DNA of 64,000 nucleotides from positions 125,975 through 189,974 of the forward strand of contig PDUO01000016.1 in the NCBI GenBank assembly GCA_003008705.1, given 5' to 3'. The number at the start of each line of letters is the position of its first letter. The stretch's first letter is position 1. Below, piece after piece: positions 11,225-23,381 of this stretch. The stretch comes from Pezicula radicicola. Lineage: Eukaryota > Ascomycota > Leotiomycetes > Helotiales > Dermateaceae. The translations under genes were made by a program, and so were the position numbers. Below the pieces are notes generated by a model. That model worked only from the letters and a program-made list of their open reading frames with translations, was not told the origin of the DNA and did not search any database.

Positions 11225-11530
11225 TTTACAGCCTTGCAACCTCACAGCCTCGGTAGCTGACCTGATAGTACAGACTACATAGAACGGACCAAACAATGGC
11301 AAGCATCTTAATCTTAATGCCAAAAAAAATTAAATTGAAGTTGGGGGCTAGGGCTACATTTATATATGTAAATACGGTGGTACTGTACATCCCACTAATC
11401 TGCTGACTGCCCCCCAAAAGTTACAGAGTCTCATAGCCTCCACCAATTCAGTTCGCAGCCTCGGAGGCTGAGCCAGTAGTACAGACTAATTGGAACGGAC
11501 CGAAAACGAAACGGTGGTAAGAATTTTGAT
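11225..11530. repeat. diverged direct duplication of about 100 bp
   Basis: Segment 11225-11320 recurs imperfectly at about 11420-11530. Shared landmarks are CAGCCTCGG, a GTAGTACAGACTA-type block (first copy ATAGTACAGACTA) and GAACGGACC. The copies are about 190 bp apart and diverged by substitutions and small indels. This is an old local duplication without coding potential. Confidence 0.6.
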
Positions 11531-12431
11531 TCCTGGTTCTTACATCAAAGAAAGCTTTTGGGGCCGGGGCTAAGGTCAGGGGTAAGGCTGGGGGTAAGGC
11601 TGGGGCTGAAATCCAAAGCGCGAAATGTGGTGATGCAAAGCGCTTATAAAGGATAATACTTGTGCATGGCGGTTGTACGGGGGCGGATGTACGGGTTTAG
11701 CCGCTGAAATCTGGGGTCTTATGGCGGGTGAGTAAGGTGGATAGGCTGTAGGTGGTAGGTTGTAGATGCCCTTTTGAAAGAATGTGGTATGTGGTTGAGA
11801 AGGTTTGGTAACCAATCGGTCGTTCCGCGTTGCAATTTTCTCTTATTGAGCAGATACATGTATTTGGGGTTTGGGTTTGGGGTCAGGGTTTGGCTTTGCC
11901 TTGTGAATCTGAAATTTGGGTTCATGATGCTTAGGTACTTGTGAAAACGTGGCATGAAAGGCGATGTGAGTCTCGTCTGCGATATGGATGGATGGATTGA
12001 GAGGACGATTTTGCCGAGGCGCAATTGAGCGTCTGAGAAGGGAAATTCCGAATAAATATGGAAAACGTGGATGTGGAGCTATGAGATACAAGTAGGAAAT
12101 AACATTACAACCATGAGGAGAACTAAAAACTAAAAATCTATCTATGCGTTAATCTAATGCGATTGGAACCAAAAGTCTACCCTTTTTCTTGTCCTCTTTG
12201 TTTATAGTATTATGAATATGAAACATCACCCTAGATCGTGAGAATATGGAAGGCCAACACGTTACAAAGACAGAAGAACGAAACATCCCGTAACAGAAAT
12301 CTGTAAAAGACAAGAAGTAGAAGGTAAATGAACACGTATATGAAGAAACCGAACTGTATTTTCCAAGCCAAATCTTAATCGGAACAACTCAAGAGTACCT
12401 TTCCATAGGTAGGAAATATGTTTCCCTTGGA
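11531..12431. other. G-rich low-complexity intergenic DNA
   Basis: Two strand-asymmetric G-rich blocks: 11560-11610 (repeats of GGGTAAGGCTGG) and 11868-11896 (repeats of GGGTTTGG). The minus strand is open through parts of it, but the products are Pro/Tyr-rich low complexity. It may hold the 3' end of the gene at 12432. No gene called. Confidence 0.45.
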
Positions 12432-13163
12432 CTAATTTGTCGACTTTGACTTTTTGCGGGACCTTGAAGACTTCGCAGACGAGCCAGATGAAAACCTATC
12501 TCCTGTGGCAATCCCTTCCTTGCTATGTTGACTTGCGCATTTATTCGGTGGAGGACTTAGACCTAAAGCCCTTGCTTCGTGAGACTGGTACTCTGAGGCC
12601 CATCGGACTGTAGTTGGCGAGGGTGGGTTTGTAGTCTCGTTTCGTGTTTGTGTTGTCGTCTGTTCGCTTGCCTCTTCATACACCGTTTGGACATAATGAT
12701 ACCCATCGTCGTATGCACTTGTGCTAGTAGGAGCCGCATATGAGCTATAATGACCAGGCGTAGAATCTCCATCAATCACTAGGTAACGCGGGTAATCGGA
12801 CTGCGTAACTTCGATCTGCCTAGAGTCGAACATTGTTGGGATTAGAGAAGAATTATCCCATTGATAGTCGACTTGGGAGGTTTCGCCAATAGAGAGGTTG
12901 CTGGTAGATGTGATGATGGTTTGAGTGTCACCGGTGTTATAGCGAGTGTGATAGGCATGACTAGCAGATGACATGTAGGTTGTAGGAGCTGGCGAGCCAT
13001 TATATGAACTGTACCCGAAGAGCGCCATCAGAGATTGTTTTCAACCCCATCAACTGGAACTGTGAACTTACTTGTTGGCAGAGCCATTCTGTGGTTGCAT
13101 TGACGACGGGTTTGAACCTGATGACATGTTGTATGAAACCACAGGTAGGTTTGCAGTTGGCAT
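12432..13163 (-). CDS. Ser/Thr/Tyr-rich protein of unknown function
   Basis: Two-exon model: 13163-13072 and 13008-12432, with a 63-nt intron (GTAAGT...GTACAG); 669 nt, 222 residues. Splicing joins MQPQNGSAN to SYNGSPAPTTYMSS in phase. An internal ATG at 13028, inside the intron in this model, would give a 198-residue single-exon alternative. The product is disordered, rich in Ser, Thr, Tyr and Asn, with a basic Ser/Arg/Lys tail (SSRSRKKSKS) that could act in nuclear targeting or nucleic-acid binding. No domain, signal peptide or membrane segment recognised. Probably a lineage-restricted regulator or structural protein; the function is not inferable. Confidence 0.62.
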
Positions 13164-16100
13164 GAATAATTGGGAATGATGGTGATGAAGCTTTTTTGAC
13201 TATGCAGGTAAACCGAATCTGCCAGACACCCAGCTTGTGCTAGAAAGGTCTTGGGTAAGAGAGGGCTAAAGAGTGTTTGATTACCCCAAAGATGGATCGA
13301 TGAAGATGGCGGTAGATGTATTTGAAAAGAAGATAGTGTTGATGTTTAAGAAAGATGGAATGATTGTTAACAAAGGGACGGAGTCGACATACATATAATT
13401 GTTCATCGAGGGACGAGCGTGTGCATAGATACACCCACCCACCCACATCTCTGGCACCCAAATCCTTGAGAATCGACTGCATACTCCCGTCTACGTTTCA
13501 TATCTTGAAAGCGCATTGTCTAGGAGGTAAATAAATTTAGACAACAGAAGATGTTTGCGTTGTCGACGGGCTTATGGTTCCCATTTTGCAAACCGCCCCC
13601 TGCATTTGGACATACCGCCAGCCTTGTCCTCTCAGGCTTCCAACCTACTGGCTGATGGGTCCTAGAGGGTGTCGGCTTGGGATGTTCCTGAATTATCCTT
13701 GATATCTGTCTTGCGCTGAAGGAATCGGCAGCAGTAGGTCAATGCCGCGCTGGCGCCATGCCGGCTCTCCAGGAATCTGTATCGGTATCTGGTACAACCA
13801 TTCTAGCGGTGTGAGTGAAATGCAATGTTGTGTGCAGTTCTTAAATCCGTACTATATGCAATGCTACGTTATTAGGTGTGGTAGAGCGCACCTGCTCATA
13901 CGTCAAGACAAGCAAACTCTATTTGAAGAGTTGAATTGTACTGACAATCAATCGCCACTCAGTCGCCGAAGAGCTGCTTACATGAGCTGCATCTGAAACA
14001 CAAGAGTTAATTTCACTTGTGCTCCCACATTCATCAGTTCGGGAGAAGATTTACAGCCGATGGCTTTCGGTATTTTTGGGCCAGGGAAAGCAGACAGAAA
14101 GGTGTTCAACCGCCGTGAAGAGGAAAGACAGTATAATGCACCACATATAATTAACTGTAGGGCTGAGATGTGTCGGACGAAGAGAGGCTTAACGCGCGTG
14201 TGTGAGATTTGGGCTCCTACAGTCAGGCCATCTGAAAACTTCTTCAGTGTTTCTGGAAAAATGCAAGGAGGGTGGACTCGGTTCATCCCTATTCGACGAC
14301 TTGCAGGACTTCAACAACGCCTCTGAAATGCAGCCGGCGCGGGAGGATCCATCTCAGGTCTAGCTCAACTTTGTACGCTTAATCTTGCCTATGTAAGAAG
14401 CTATTCACGAAAGTCGTGCCTGGTCACAAGCTGAGGCTTGCTGCCGACTACAGCGTTTCGTCGAATCATGAGCTGTGCATTGTGTCAAGGTTGCAAGACG
14501 TCCACAACCACAACAGTAGCAACAAAGGTCTAACATCCTACGGTAGATGAATTCATAAACACTATTTTGTAGCCTCGTCTCATGGAATCGTAGGTGATGC
14601 GCCAAGGCATGGGCTTAGCTCCCTTTTGAGTCCCCAGTGCGGGAGGCTGCAGATGCTTCCAGTCGTACTGCGAGGGTACGGCCGTTCGGCGCCGTTGATA
14701 TAATAGCTTTCTATAGAAGGCCGATGGTGAACTTCTGGCGTGGCTTTTGACTGTGGGGGCTGGGGGAGTATGTGAATAATATGATAGCTCGAAAAGGTGT
14801 TCTGACATTGGTCGGCGCTTGCGCTCAAGTAACTGCTTCACCGCAGCATTATATACATGCGTCTCTGAAATCCATTTCGATGTTGATGCTGGATATCTCT
14901 GAGAGAAATGACTGCAAATACCTACAAAGTAGTAGTGGTGAGTTGTGAAGTAAGCTAGCTTTGGGAAACTGAGGTACGCCGATGACTAAGGTCCTCGTAC
15001 CTACTCGGATTTCGATGCCACGTGATCATGTATAAACTGACTTCCCTCTTTTCTCACTTTCTTCATCACCGCCCTTCCTCCCAAAGACAGTGCAAGCCAA
15101 CATGAGCACGTTCCTATCATGCGCTACCTCAGGATGCTTTTTGATATGTGACGGACACTTCTGGTGTGCATGGGCACCGTACGGCCCTGGACGGCCACCA
15201 ACCACTCAAGGACTGGCCCACACCCTCGGAAGTGCTGTAATTTAACGCTGCCACAGTTTGCCTCCTCTGTACCTGCGAACATCAGTACCCTACAGATGAT
15301 TCGCACGGCGTTGCGGAGCACACCAAACTGCCTTACTGCTACGTTGGCACGCTTCTCACCAACGCACAGAGCCGCAGAACTTTTATTCCAAATATTTTCC
15401 CAGTCAGCCATCTAATGTCATGTCGAGATAGGCCTACCGCATCAAGCACATTTAGACTCGCCGAGTCTAATAGCAAATGACTTGTCAGTCGTTCTCATGC
15501 CAAGCAACTAGATCTAAGGATGGAATCAAACGAGAATCGACAAATGAAGCTGTCTCATACGCGCCTTTTCAGCCTCATCGTGATAAGAGAGACGTACGAT
15601 ACTGCCTGCCACCTACATATGCATATGCCATGTGAGGCCGACATCACCGATTTGCGGGAGGCCTGCCGCTGGCATGGGCAGAGCTCCTTCAAATCTTCGA
15701 TGCAGCCGTGTAGGGAGGACATCGAGTACATCTGGCGAACCATACGATCAGCAGGTTCAAGCACCGCAAGAAGACCGGTTTTGTGGCAGATGGCCGCATA
15801 TTCTTGACCTGGGTGCCTCGCTGCTGCCTCTACCTTCCACGAGCGGTGAGAGAAGTATTGCACATGAACAGTAAACGTTTGAGATTGTTGGGCTCTGGTG
15901 CATCCAACAGTCTACGGGATGCTGTACATGTGGAATACGTAGAGGTAACTTTACTGTACGTTCTGTCGGTTCTTAAACTTACCTCGTGCCTCGAGGTGTT
16001 GGTATGCAAGGAGGAATCGTGCAGCGAGAAACACGAGGTACTTGCACACGATAGCGCAGCGACTGCATGTTGCGGAATCTTCGTGGATACGGCCAAACCA

Positions 16101-17088
16101 TATGCAGTGTTACTGAACCGAATGTTCTCTGGTTGTTCTTCACATCATGTTCGGCAACACGTTGTACTACTCCACATTGAGTCGATATCGAGATTCATGT
16201 TCAGTCATTACGCCTGTTAAGATTTCAAAAAGTTGAGGAAGGCCGGCTTTTGGTCACACGGGTCAGTCGCAAAGTGCTCTGAATTTTTGGATGGTGTGCC
16301 GAAATATTGCTCATCCTTGCCTAGCCTTTACTCCCACGCTACCCTATACGGACCGCCCCTAATTCCTTGCAGCCTGCAGAACCAATCTTAGCACCAATAA
16401 TCATTTGCGATTCCCGCCGCCCATTATCCGTTAGAAAATGCGAGGAGAACTGTTCGTGTCGGCACTTCTGATTTGATCAATCTACCCGTACAATTACTGA
16501 GATGAGTTCAGCAGTAGAAATTCACTTCTGCAGGAAGGTCATTGAGGAATTCTGTCAGCTTGGTAAGGTTCGCTGCAAGGCCAATCGTGGCGCATTAGTG
16601 CCGCAGAACTTCAATGTAGACCACATTCTTGGGCTCCGTACCCCTCACTGGAAGGTTGGAGCGTTACACCAAGTGCCACCCCTTGTCTCTATATGTGGTT
16701 TGAGAGTCGAGGTCTCGTGGCACATTGTGTTCAAGCCATCCAAGTAGTGGGACATTCCAGAGGCGCTCATGAAATTTTGCTCTTAGTTACTATGCAATAG
16801 TTCGGACGATTGACTAGTGGACTGTAGACTTGGACATGTTTCTCAATTATTTAAGGCGCATATCATGAACTAGGGCGACCGCTACTAGCGCCTGAGATTA
16901 AGGCACTAGTTGAATTTGGCCTGAACAGAAAACGTCTGAAGACAGAAGTCTATACTTTCCGAACTACCCGCTATGCTCATTACCTGGGGCTGCAGTTTTG
17001 GATCCACCGTCAAATCCACTCTCAGATCCAATTACTTACATCCTCTACCAAGACATCACTTAGCTTTTGCTCCCGTACGTCGCCCGCA
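13164..17088. other. long stretch without a defensible gene
   Basis: Higher-GC DNA than its surroundings, so open frames of 80-145 codons occur on both strands, often antisense to each other (for example around 13980-14330, 14530-14840, 15160-15410 and 15520-16220). None shows a domain, a consistent intron pattern or a start/stop architecture I trust. It may hold UTRs, non-coding RNAs or rapidly evolving genes. Confidence 0.35.
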
Positions 17089-17340
17089 TCATAGATCAAC
17101 TCGTGCCAAGAGCTTTACCAGCTTCTCTTTCATGCTTCTCGCGATTTCCTGTGGTGCTGTATCTGGCGATATAGTACCCGTTCCGTACGCAATAGTTTCG
17201 TGTCTCTGGTACTCTCCAATATATCTACTGAGCATATCTTCCTTCGGGAGCCCTGGGAGTTCAAGCTTTTGGTGACTGAGGTCGCTACAAAGTTGAGCAT
17301 AATTTATGTGCAAGTCCAGAGCTTTACTTTACCTTTCAAC
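17089..17340 (-). CDS. possible terminal exon of an unrecognised gene
   Basis: Minus-strand frame reading LHINYAQLCSDLSHQKLEL, then a helical, charged stretch ending KEKLVKLLARVDL and a stop. Composition is more protein-like than neighbouring frames and the frame is open upstream to near 17340, where AG dinucleotides could serve as acceptor. No 5' exon or domain identified, so this is a weak candidate. Confidence 0.22.
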
Positions 17341-17838
17341 TGAACCTGGATTCACTCTGACAGAATCTGACTGGATTGGCTTCATGTTGGGTGAAGTTTC
17401 GCTTAATGTTCTCTTCGTAGATTAGAGCGTGCCTGCAAACAGGAAACAATATTGCTTACTGGTACCGGGAGGGCGAAGCCAGACACTGGTGAAGTGGCAG
17501 ACAGATACAATTACCATTCTCAGGCAAAGACTAGGTTCAAGTATTTGCCAGGACCTCAAATTGAGCTTTTTATGAGCCAACAGAGAACTTGGTCGATCGC
17601 CCTGTCCTGCTATTGAAACAGACAAAACCATTTAAACATATGTATTTCAAGCAGCGGTAAAGAAGTGAGCTTCAGCGAGGCTTTCTTGCTGCTCACCGCA
17701 TTTCCTCCATTTCGAAAGGGGGTTAGCAAGGAAGAGTTTTCCACGCCCAAGGGGAACGCCAAGTAACCACGAGGTTTCAAATTGGGCATGTATTTTGTGA
17801 ATATACACTAATATTCTGCAGAAACTATCCGCAGTCAA

Positions 17839-18234
17839 TTGCTGACACGTATAATAGCGACGGTATTGGTATGGCGATCTTCCCCAATAACGGCGCAAGC
17901 CACATCCGCGTCTGCAGTCTTGATAAGTCCCCAGCAGAACTCCAAATTCGCGGGTCCGCCTAGATATCAGCACTCGATTCCTACTGTGGAGGCATTGGTG
18001 TCGAAAATCAGCAAGGAGAATCTGCTCATATCATCTACCGTGCCACCACCGTACGTCCGCTTCACTCAACGTGGTCAGCCTCGAAAACGAAAATCTAGCT
18101 ACCAGTCTTCCAAAGCCAACGCCATGATATCATGCCGCCTGCTTTCTAAATGTGGACATCATCACTTCAGTCGCCTGAGAAGATTTGCGGACAACCTTGC
18201 GCGAGAGAAAAAACAAAATACAAATAAGCGCTAG
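17839..18234 (+). CDS. hypothetical 131-residue ORF
   Basis: Open plus-strand frame of 131 codons. The middle has a disordered, Ser/Pro-rich look and a basic cluster (QPRKRKSSYQSSKANA). No domain recognised. The minus strand is partly open across the same interval. Kept only as a possibility because of its length and the localised basic segment. Confidence 0.2.
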   Translation: MLTRIIATVLVWRSSPITAQATSASAVLISPQQNSKFAGPPRYQHSIPTVEALVSKISKENLLISSTVPPPYVRFTQRGQPRKRKSSYQSSKANAMISCRLLSKCGHHHFSRLRRFADNLAREKKQNTNKR

Positions 18235-20961
18235 AAACCACGGGAAAATATTAATGCTCCGACGACTGTCTCGTTCATCGACCGTCCTGTGTTGTTGGTT
18301 GCCTTGGTGATTCGCAAGTAAGCGAGGGTTGCTCAGCTCACCACCAGAGGGCTTCAACCAGCCTTGCCCCCCACGTCTCGAATATGCATGGCCCCAACTC
18401 CGCCTTTGGGCGCTTACACAGCTCGAGTAGAAGTTTACGCATTCGCAGGTTCAACTGGCGGCACTTGCTAGAGGAGTGAAAGGCTACACGACCAGGAAGG
18501 TTGAGACGAATCCAAGAATGCCAAAATGATCAACTCAAGCATGCGCTCGATCTCGGAAGCCAATCGGCTCTTTGAATTGAGCACAGAAACATATTTCTAG
18601 AAAGCCTGGCTCTCTCTGTACTTCCTTGTGATTGGCTAGGACAACATAACCTATTTGGGCCTGTGTTTCGAGTGAGACGTACACAAAAGTCTGTTTTGTT
18701 TTCTTAGGCACTGCCTGTTTACCTGCATAAGATCGCCGCCTTTGGTTTTCGGGAAAATCCCATGGGGATCATTGTTACACTGTCTCCAAAAAGGCTTCCA
18801 TCCAAGGTCGCTGGGTGGCTAATCTTAGATACGAAAGTTTTAGCCATGTTCTTCTAGTTGGTCGGTTCATCTAAACAATCTCACCTGTTGCCATGGTTGG
18901 GAAACTATAACCATGGTAACTCCAGAAACCCTATTCGTTCCCCAGTTTCCAGGCTTTCGGTAAGCTAGCTCCTTCTTTCCATGCTTGATAGCTAGTTCCT
19001 ACACGAGTCGGCATGGTTGTGATTGGGTGGATCATGCACGTAAAAAGTCAATTACTTGCATTCAACCGCGGTTTGCAGTCGACGTGGGTGGTGATGACCT
19101 ATCCCCGTGACTTGCATCTAATTCCTATTAGAGAGCAGTAAGCGTTGCTCCCGCGGAGAGGGGACAATAATTAATGGCGTTTCTAGTAGCCTGGATCATG
19201 GGGTTAATTTCGGGAGATTCACCAAGAGATAGAGACCTATAGGCATTTCTTTCAGGTTTTATACACCGTATTGTTTTCGCTTGTATTCCTTGGCGAAATA
19301 ATTATAACGCACTAAATCTTCGTAACGAGCTATACGGGCGGAGTCTTAACTTCAAGCAGTCTAATATCATGTAGGCTTAGCCTAAAGAAAAACAGATAAA
19401 GAATAGTGTCCTTGCTAATACTAATAAATTTCTATAATTAGATAACATTTAATTGAGTCTTAATGAATACATGAAAACCATTAGAAGTCGAGGTATAATG
19501 AAAGGGCAAAGATTGGAAAACAGGGTTCGGTTGTGCGATATAATCCCTGTTGCTATCATTTCTAAACGACCTCATCGAAGGAGATAAGGTTGTTCAAGAT
19601 TTCTAATACTAGAAGTTTAGCCCATATAGATAAAAAGAGCGAACAAACTTATAGATAGTGATAAGCTATTAAGTAAGTTTGTTAGTAATATGATCAGAGG
19701 GGTAGCAGGACGGGATCAGCCTAAAAGAGTAGGTAGACATGTTCTTTTTATGATATTTACAGCGTTGGGAAGAAGAGCTCGAGTAGTCAGCGTGGCGAAG
19801 GTTGGGATATCTCAGGTACACCACTCGTTCACGGTGCTTCTTCCACTCACACGTACTCGATCATTCAATTAATAAACTCCCCCCCCCCCCTTTTTTTTTG
19901 TAAGGTGTTAATAGACTTAACTATGTGATCTTGTTGAAAATTACTTCCAAACTTGATTAAAAACCCTAGTGACCTTTGACAAGAGGATTTGTACTGACAA
20001 CAAAGGGTCTTCAAATATATTAGAGTATAAGTCTTAATCATGTAGAAGGTGTTGAAGGTAACTATTTAGATTCACCAGTGTCTTTGGAGTCTTTATAAGA
20101 GTCCCATCCACTGTTATCTCCTCCCCTGTTCCGTGACTCCTCCTTCCTTTCCATGCCAGTGATCAGCTTGTTCCACAGTCGCTGCTTCATCACCGGTTCT
20201 GTCTGATCGCTCCCTAGATCTCATGGCTTCTATGTTGCCTGGTGTCATGTTCAGGACTGGAGTGACATATCGGTGATAAAGCCATTCAGTGTTGATCTTG
20301 TGTGATACCGCAATGCAGCAGCCATATCGTCTGTGATAACGACTTTAGCTCCTTTTGGTTTCCAGCCGCAAACTCTCTCTTAACCAAAGTTTCCTGGGCC
20401 ACAACCTCCTTGGGTTAATCTCCCTTTACAGATTCCTCTTTGAGCTTGATCAAGGTTTCTTCATGTTACAGACGGGTCGAGCGAGCAAGAGGGGAACAAA
20501 GTAGCGCGAGGGCGAGAGGGGATACGTTTTTTACATCCCTTGCGAGAAAATATTTGTAGAACTCCCTAGGATCGCTGATATATAGAGCGGTTCAAGCAGG
20601 GTGGAAACTGGAAGGAGGGCGGAGAGCCCAGCGAGGTAAGCATACGGTGATGTATGCAGACGTATCAGGTAGGCTACAATAGAAGAGACGACGAGGCCAG
20701 GCTATACACATTATGAGGCGTTTTTGGAGGGTGGGGGAGTAGTTTGCTGCAAAGTGCCTAGGGGAAATTGTACAATACGATAACACCAGCTGGGAATGCC
20801 AAATTTTAGGCTTGAATGTTTAGGGTCGCAGGAAGGGGACATTAGTTGGCATCTAGCGGTATCTTGTTTAGCTTGCATGAAACAGATGTACGGCACTTCA
20901 CAAGGCAAGCTAGTTAATAACTTGAGCCAGGGGTATCTCTGTGTATTCTACGAGCGGCTCA
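18235..20961. other. gene-free stretch
   Basis: No coding frame supported. A homopolymer junction of about 10 C followed by about 9 T lies at 19878-19899. 19300-19700 is AT-rich, and 20470-20520 has GA-rich low complexity. It includes the downstream region of the kinase-like gene that ends at 20962. Confidence 0.45.
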
Positions 20962-22044
20962 TCAAGATAGCAGCCTTGATCTTAGTTTCTTCAGACCCTG
21001 CAAGTCTCCTTCTTTGGTCTCCTGAAGTTCCATCTCTACGTACTCGAGCGTACATCCACCGCCAAAGTCGATCAATATCGCATCTCCAGAAGGACCAATC
21101 ATGACATTGTCCGGCTTCACATCCCCCCAAACAATCCCATACTTGTGTAAGTTCTTGACTATCTCATCAATCTGATCCATCCATCTCTGTCTCTCAGCAA
21201 CCGAGGCGTCCAGCATTGCATCATGGAGCGTCATTCCATCGATTCGCTCCAATAGCATACCCATGAGAAGAGACTCTTGCCCGTCCCAGTTGACAAGACC
21301 CACAATTCGCGAAGTTCGGGTGCTAAGATCGTGTTCAGAGATCTTTTGTAGCTTGGCCAAAATCTCAACTTCTCTCTGAAACCCGTGTCGTTTATCGCCT
21401 GACTTGAAAAAGAACTCGTCCGTCGTGTTGACCTTTCGCACAATCCGCGGAATCTCACACATCACTTCCTCGACGGAGTCGAGACCTGCTGCTCTCACTA
21501 ACTGGGATGCCGGGACCAAAGGCACGGTTGGAAGGGCGGATCGAGATACGATGCCATCCCTAGGTACTTCGTGGCTTGATGAAAGTTGACTTTCTGCATT
21601 TTCAACAATGGCAACTTTGGGGCTGGCATCTCCGAAGATTTTCGGATCGAAAGTAAGCTCGTTTGCCTTTAATATACCGCCCTCGTTGAACAGCTCGAAA
21701 ACATGAGTTTCGGGATCATAGTATTCCAGTAGAGTGGTTGGTCTGGAGATAGGTACTGGAACCAATTGTTTGACCCGCTCATGGATTGGGCCAATTGCCC
21801 ATGTCTCGAAGTCGCATAGGATGTCTGGGTCGTCAATATCATCCTTGAACTCGTAGAATTCATCGATCAGGCTCCCTTCTCCCTCCAGACGTTCAGCAGC
21901 GATTTCGATCATGAATCGTTTGTTGCGGCTCATGAATGTGTAGGAGATGGAGTCTTCAAGGGTCACCATCTCCTGCATAGAAAAAGAATACATCGTAGGG
22001 GCGCCATTTGTCGCATTTGTGGTCTGGTCCATGATATTTGACAA
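20962..22044 (-). CDS. fungal protein-kinase-like (phosphotransferase-fold) protein
   Basis: Single-exon gene, 360 residues. The N-terminal 190 residues are a fungal-specific extension. The C-terminal half has a shortened kinase-like fold: a possible nucleotide-binding Lys region (DEFFFKSGDKRHG), a helix with REVEILAKL, the hinge-like MGMLLERIDGMTLHDAM, a catalytic-loop equivalent VWGDVKPDNVMI (Asp 308) and the metal-binding DFGGG (Asp 326). The loop has WGD instead of HRD, as in the large fungal kinase-like/APH-like families. The domain ends soon after DFG, lacking most of a eukaryotic kinase C-lobe, so protein substrates are doubtful. Cytosolic by appearance. No frameshift is visible. Confidence 0.8.
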   Translation of the reverse strand: MSNIMDQTTNATNGAPTMYSFSMQEMVTLEDSISYTFMSRNKRFMIEIAAERLEGEGSLIDEFYEFKDDIDDPDILCDFETWAIGPIHERVKQLVPVPISRPTTLLEYYDPETHVFELFNEGGILKANELTFDPKIFGDASPKVAIVENAESQLSSSHEVPRDGIVSRSALPTVPLVPASQLVRAAGLDSVEEVMCEIPRIVRKVNTTDEFFFKSGDKRHGFQREVEILAKLQKISEHDLSTRTSRIVGLVNWDGQESLLMGMLLERIDGMTLHDAMLDASVAERQRWMDQIDEIVKNLHKYGIVWGDVKPDNVMIGPSGDAILIDFGGGCTLEYVEMELQETKEGDLQGLKKLRSRLLS

Positions 22045-22482
22045 CTGAGAGCGTAGAGACCCGACCGGAAGTAGTTGTTAAGTGTGGAGTAGAATAATTA
22101 AAGTACTATATCTTGTATTTTTTTAGGTACTATAACTTGTATTTTTAGGAAGACGCTAACTTCTTATAGCTACCGCCTATAGAGCGGTGACCCTTTAAGG
22201 TCTAATTAGTTTCGCCTACTATAGACGTTATCATCCTCTATAGTTGTCGTCTTAAAACCGATTTTCAGCTTTTCCTAGTTTTACTCCTTTGACTACCCTA
22301 CTAATACAACGTTACAGCGGTTTATAGTAATAGTTAAGGATAGTTTAGTAGTAGTCTTTTTAAATCTTTGGTAGGCAAGGAGCGCAACGGTCGCAAGTGT
22401 GATTTTATAAGATTTCAATGTGACTAATTTTCTAATGATACTGCCTGAGGTATAATTATATACAATTATTAGCTAACTAATA

Positions 22483-22514
22483 TAGTTACACTTACACACA
22501 CATAAGTGTAACTA
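22483..22514. repeat. perfect 12-bp inverted repeat with CA-repeat loop
   Basis: TAGTTACACTTA at 22483-22494 and its exact reverse complement at 22503-22514 are separated by (CA)4. With a one-base slip the pairing extends outward through ACTAAT/ATTAGT. It could extrude as a hairpin; function unknown. Confidence 0.85.
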
Positions 22515-22663
22515 ATTAGTAAAATAACATCCTCCCCTACTTATATTAGACTATAACCTAGGGTTTATATATATATTAGTGAGGCCCGGCCCGGTGGGCC
22601 TACGTAACTTCTTAGAAGGGCCAGGGTGTAGAGCTTGTATTAATTTGATTTTAGAGCCTAAGG

Positions 22664-22761
22664 TAGTATTACCTAAGGTAAGTTTACTTGTATATAAAAT
22701 AGCCTTATAGTATTACCTAAGATAAGATTACTCGTATTTCTATACCTATGAAATAGCCTTA
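22664..22761. repeat. tandem duplication, two units of 44 and about 54 bp
   Basis: Both units start TAGTATTACCTAAG and end AAATAGCCTTA. The second has an internal insertion of about 10 bp, and part of the remaining divergence is G/A and C/T change. An old local duplication in non-coding DNA. Confidence 0.7.
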
Positions 22762-23381
22762 TTTATAGACCTATAATAGGAAAAAACAGCTGCTAAGATT
22801 ATACTAAGTTTTATGCCAAGAAAGTTATTTTGCTAGTAATAATGCCCCCTAGGAAACAATCTTCTTTCCAGTTGTACCTCCTTCTAAGAAGCATATAAGT
22901 TTTAGTGTGTATAGCCTAGTAGTCCGTGAGGGGTGCAACTAACTAACTAAGAGATAAGAGTTATTTAAGAGACCTCGCTGAGATACAGGAGAAGACCTTC
23001 AAATATACTAAAATTCGACATGTCTTCCGCAGTGCTAGTTTGTGTCCTCCCAAAATCGACACAGTCAAAGCTAGGATGAACAAGTATAGGAAGGCCCAAC
23101 CTCTACCTTTTAAAGAGGAGCCTTCTTTACCGCTACTTTCACCTTTGTCAAGAGTCTAGACTGAGGACATAGCGAAGAGAATAAAGGCAATGCTCAAGGA
23201 AACAACATTCATGACCAAACTTCAAGAACCTAACCCCTCCTTAATCAGCAGCAATCTGCCCATCGCCTGCTCTTCCAAACACAAAATCTCGAACCGACCG
23301 CCAAGTCGGCCACCAGAACTCACCAATGCTCACATTCGGCTTCAGGGTCTTGAGCTTCGCGTCACCCAAAGAGTCCAAGGT

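Larger units (their letters stand above)
22045..23381. other. AT-rich intergenic DNA with hairpin and tandem duplication
   Basis: Upstream region of the kinase-like gene. It contains a perfect 12-bp inverted repeat (22483-22494 / 22503-22514) and a tandem duplication at 22664-22761. The rest has stops in all frames; no gene seen. Confidence 0.5.

Noticed and set aside
15520..16220. Several plus-strand ORFs of 80-145 codons
   Set aside because: The region has higher GC, both strands are open, and no frame gave a recognisable protein.
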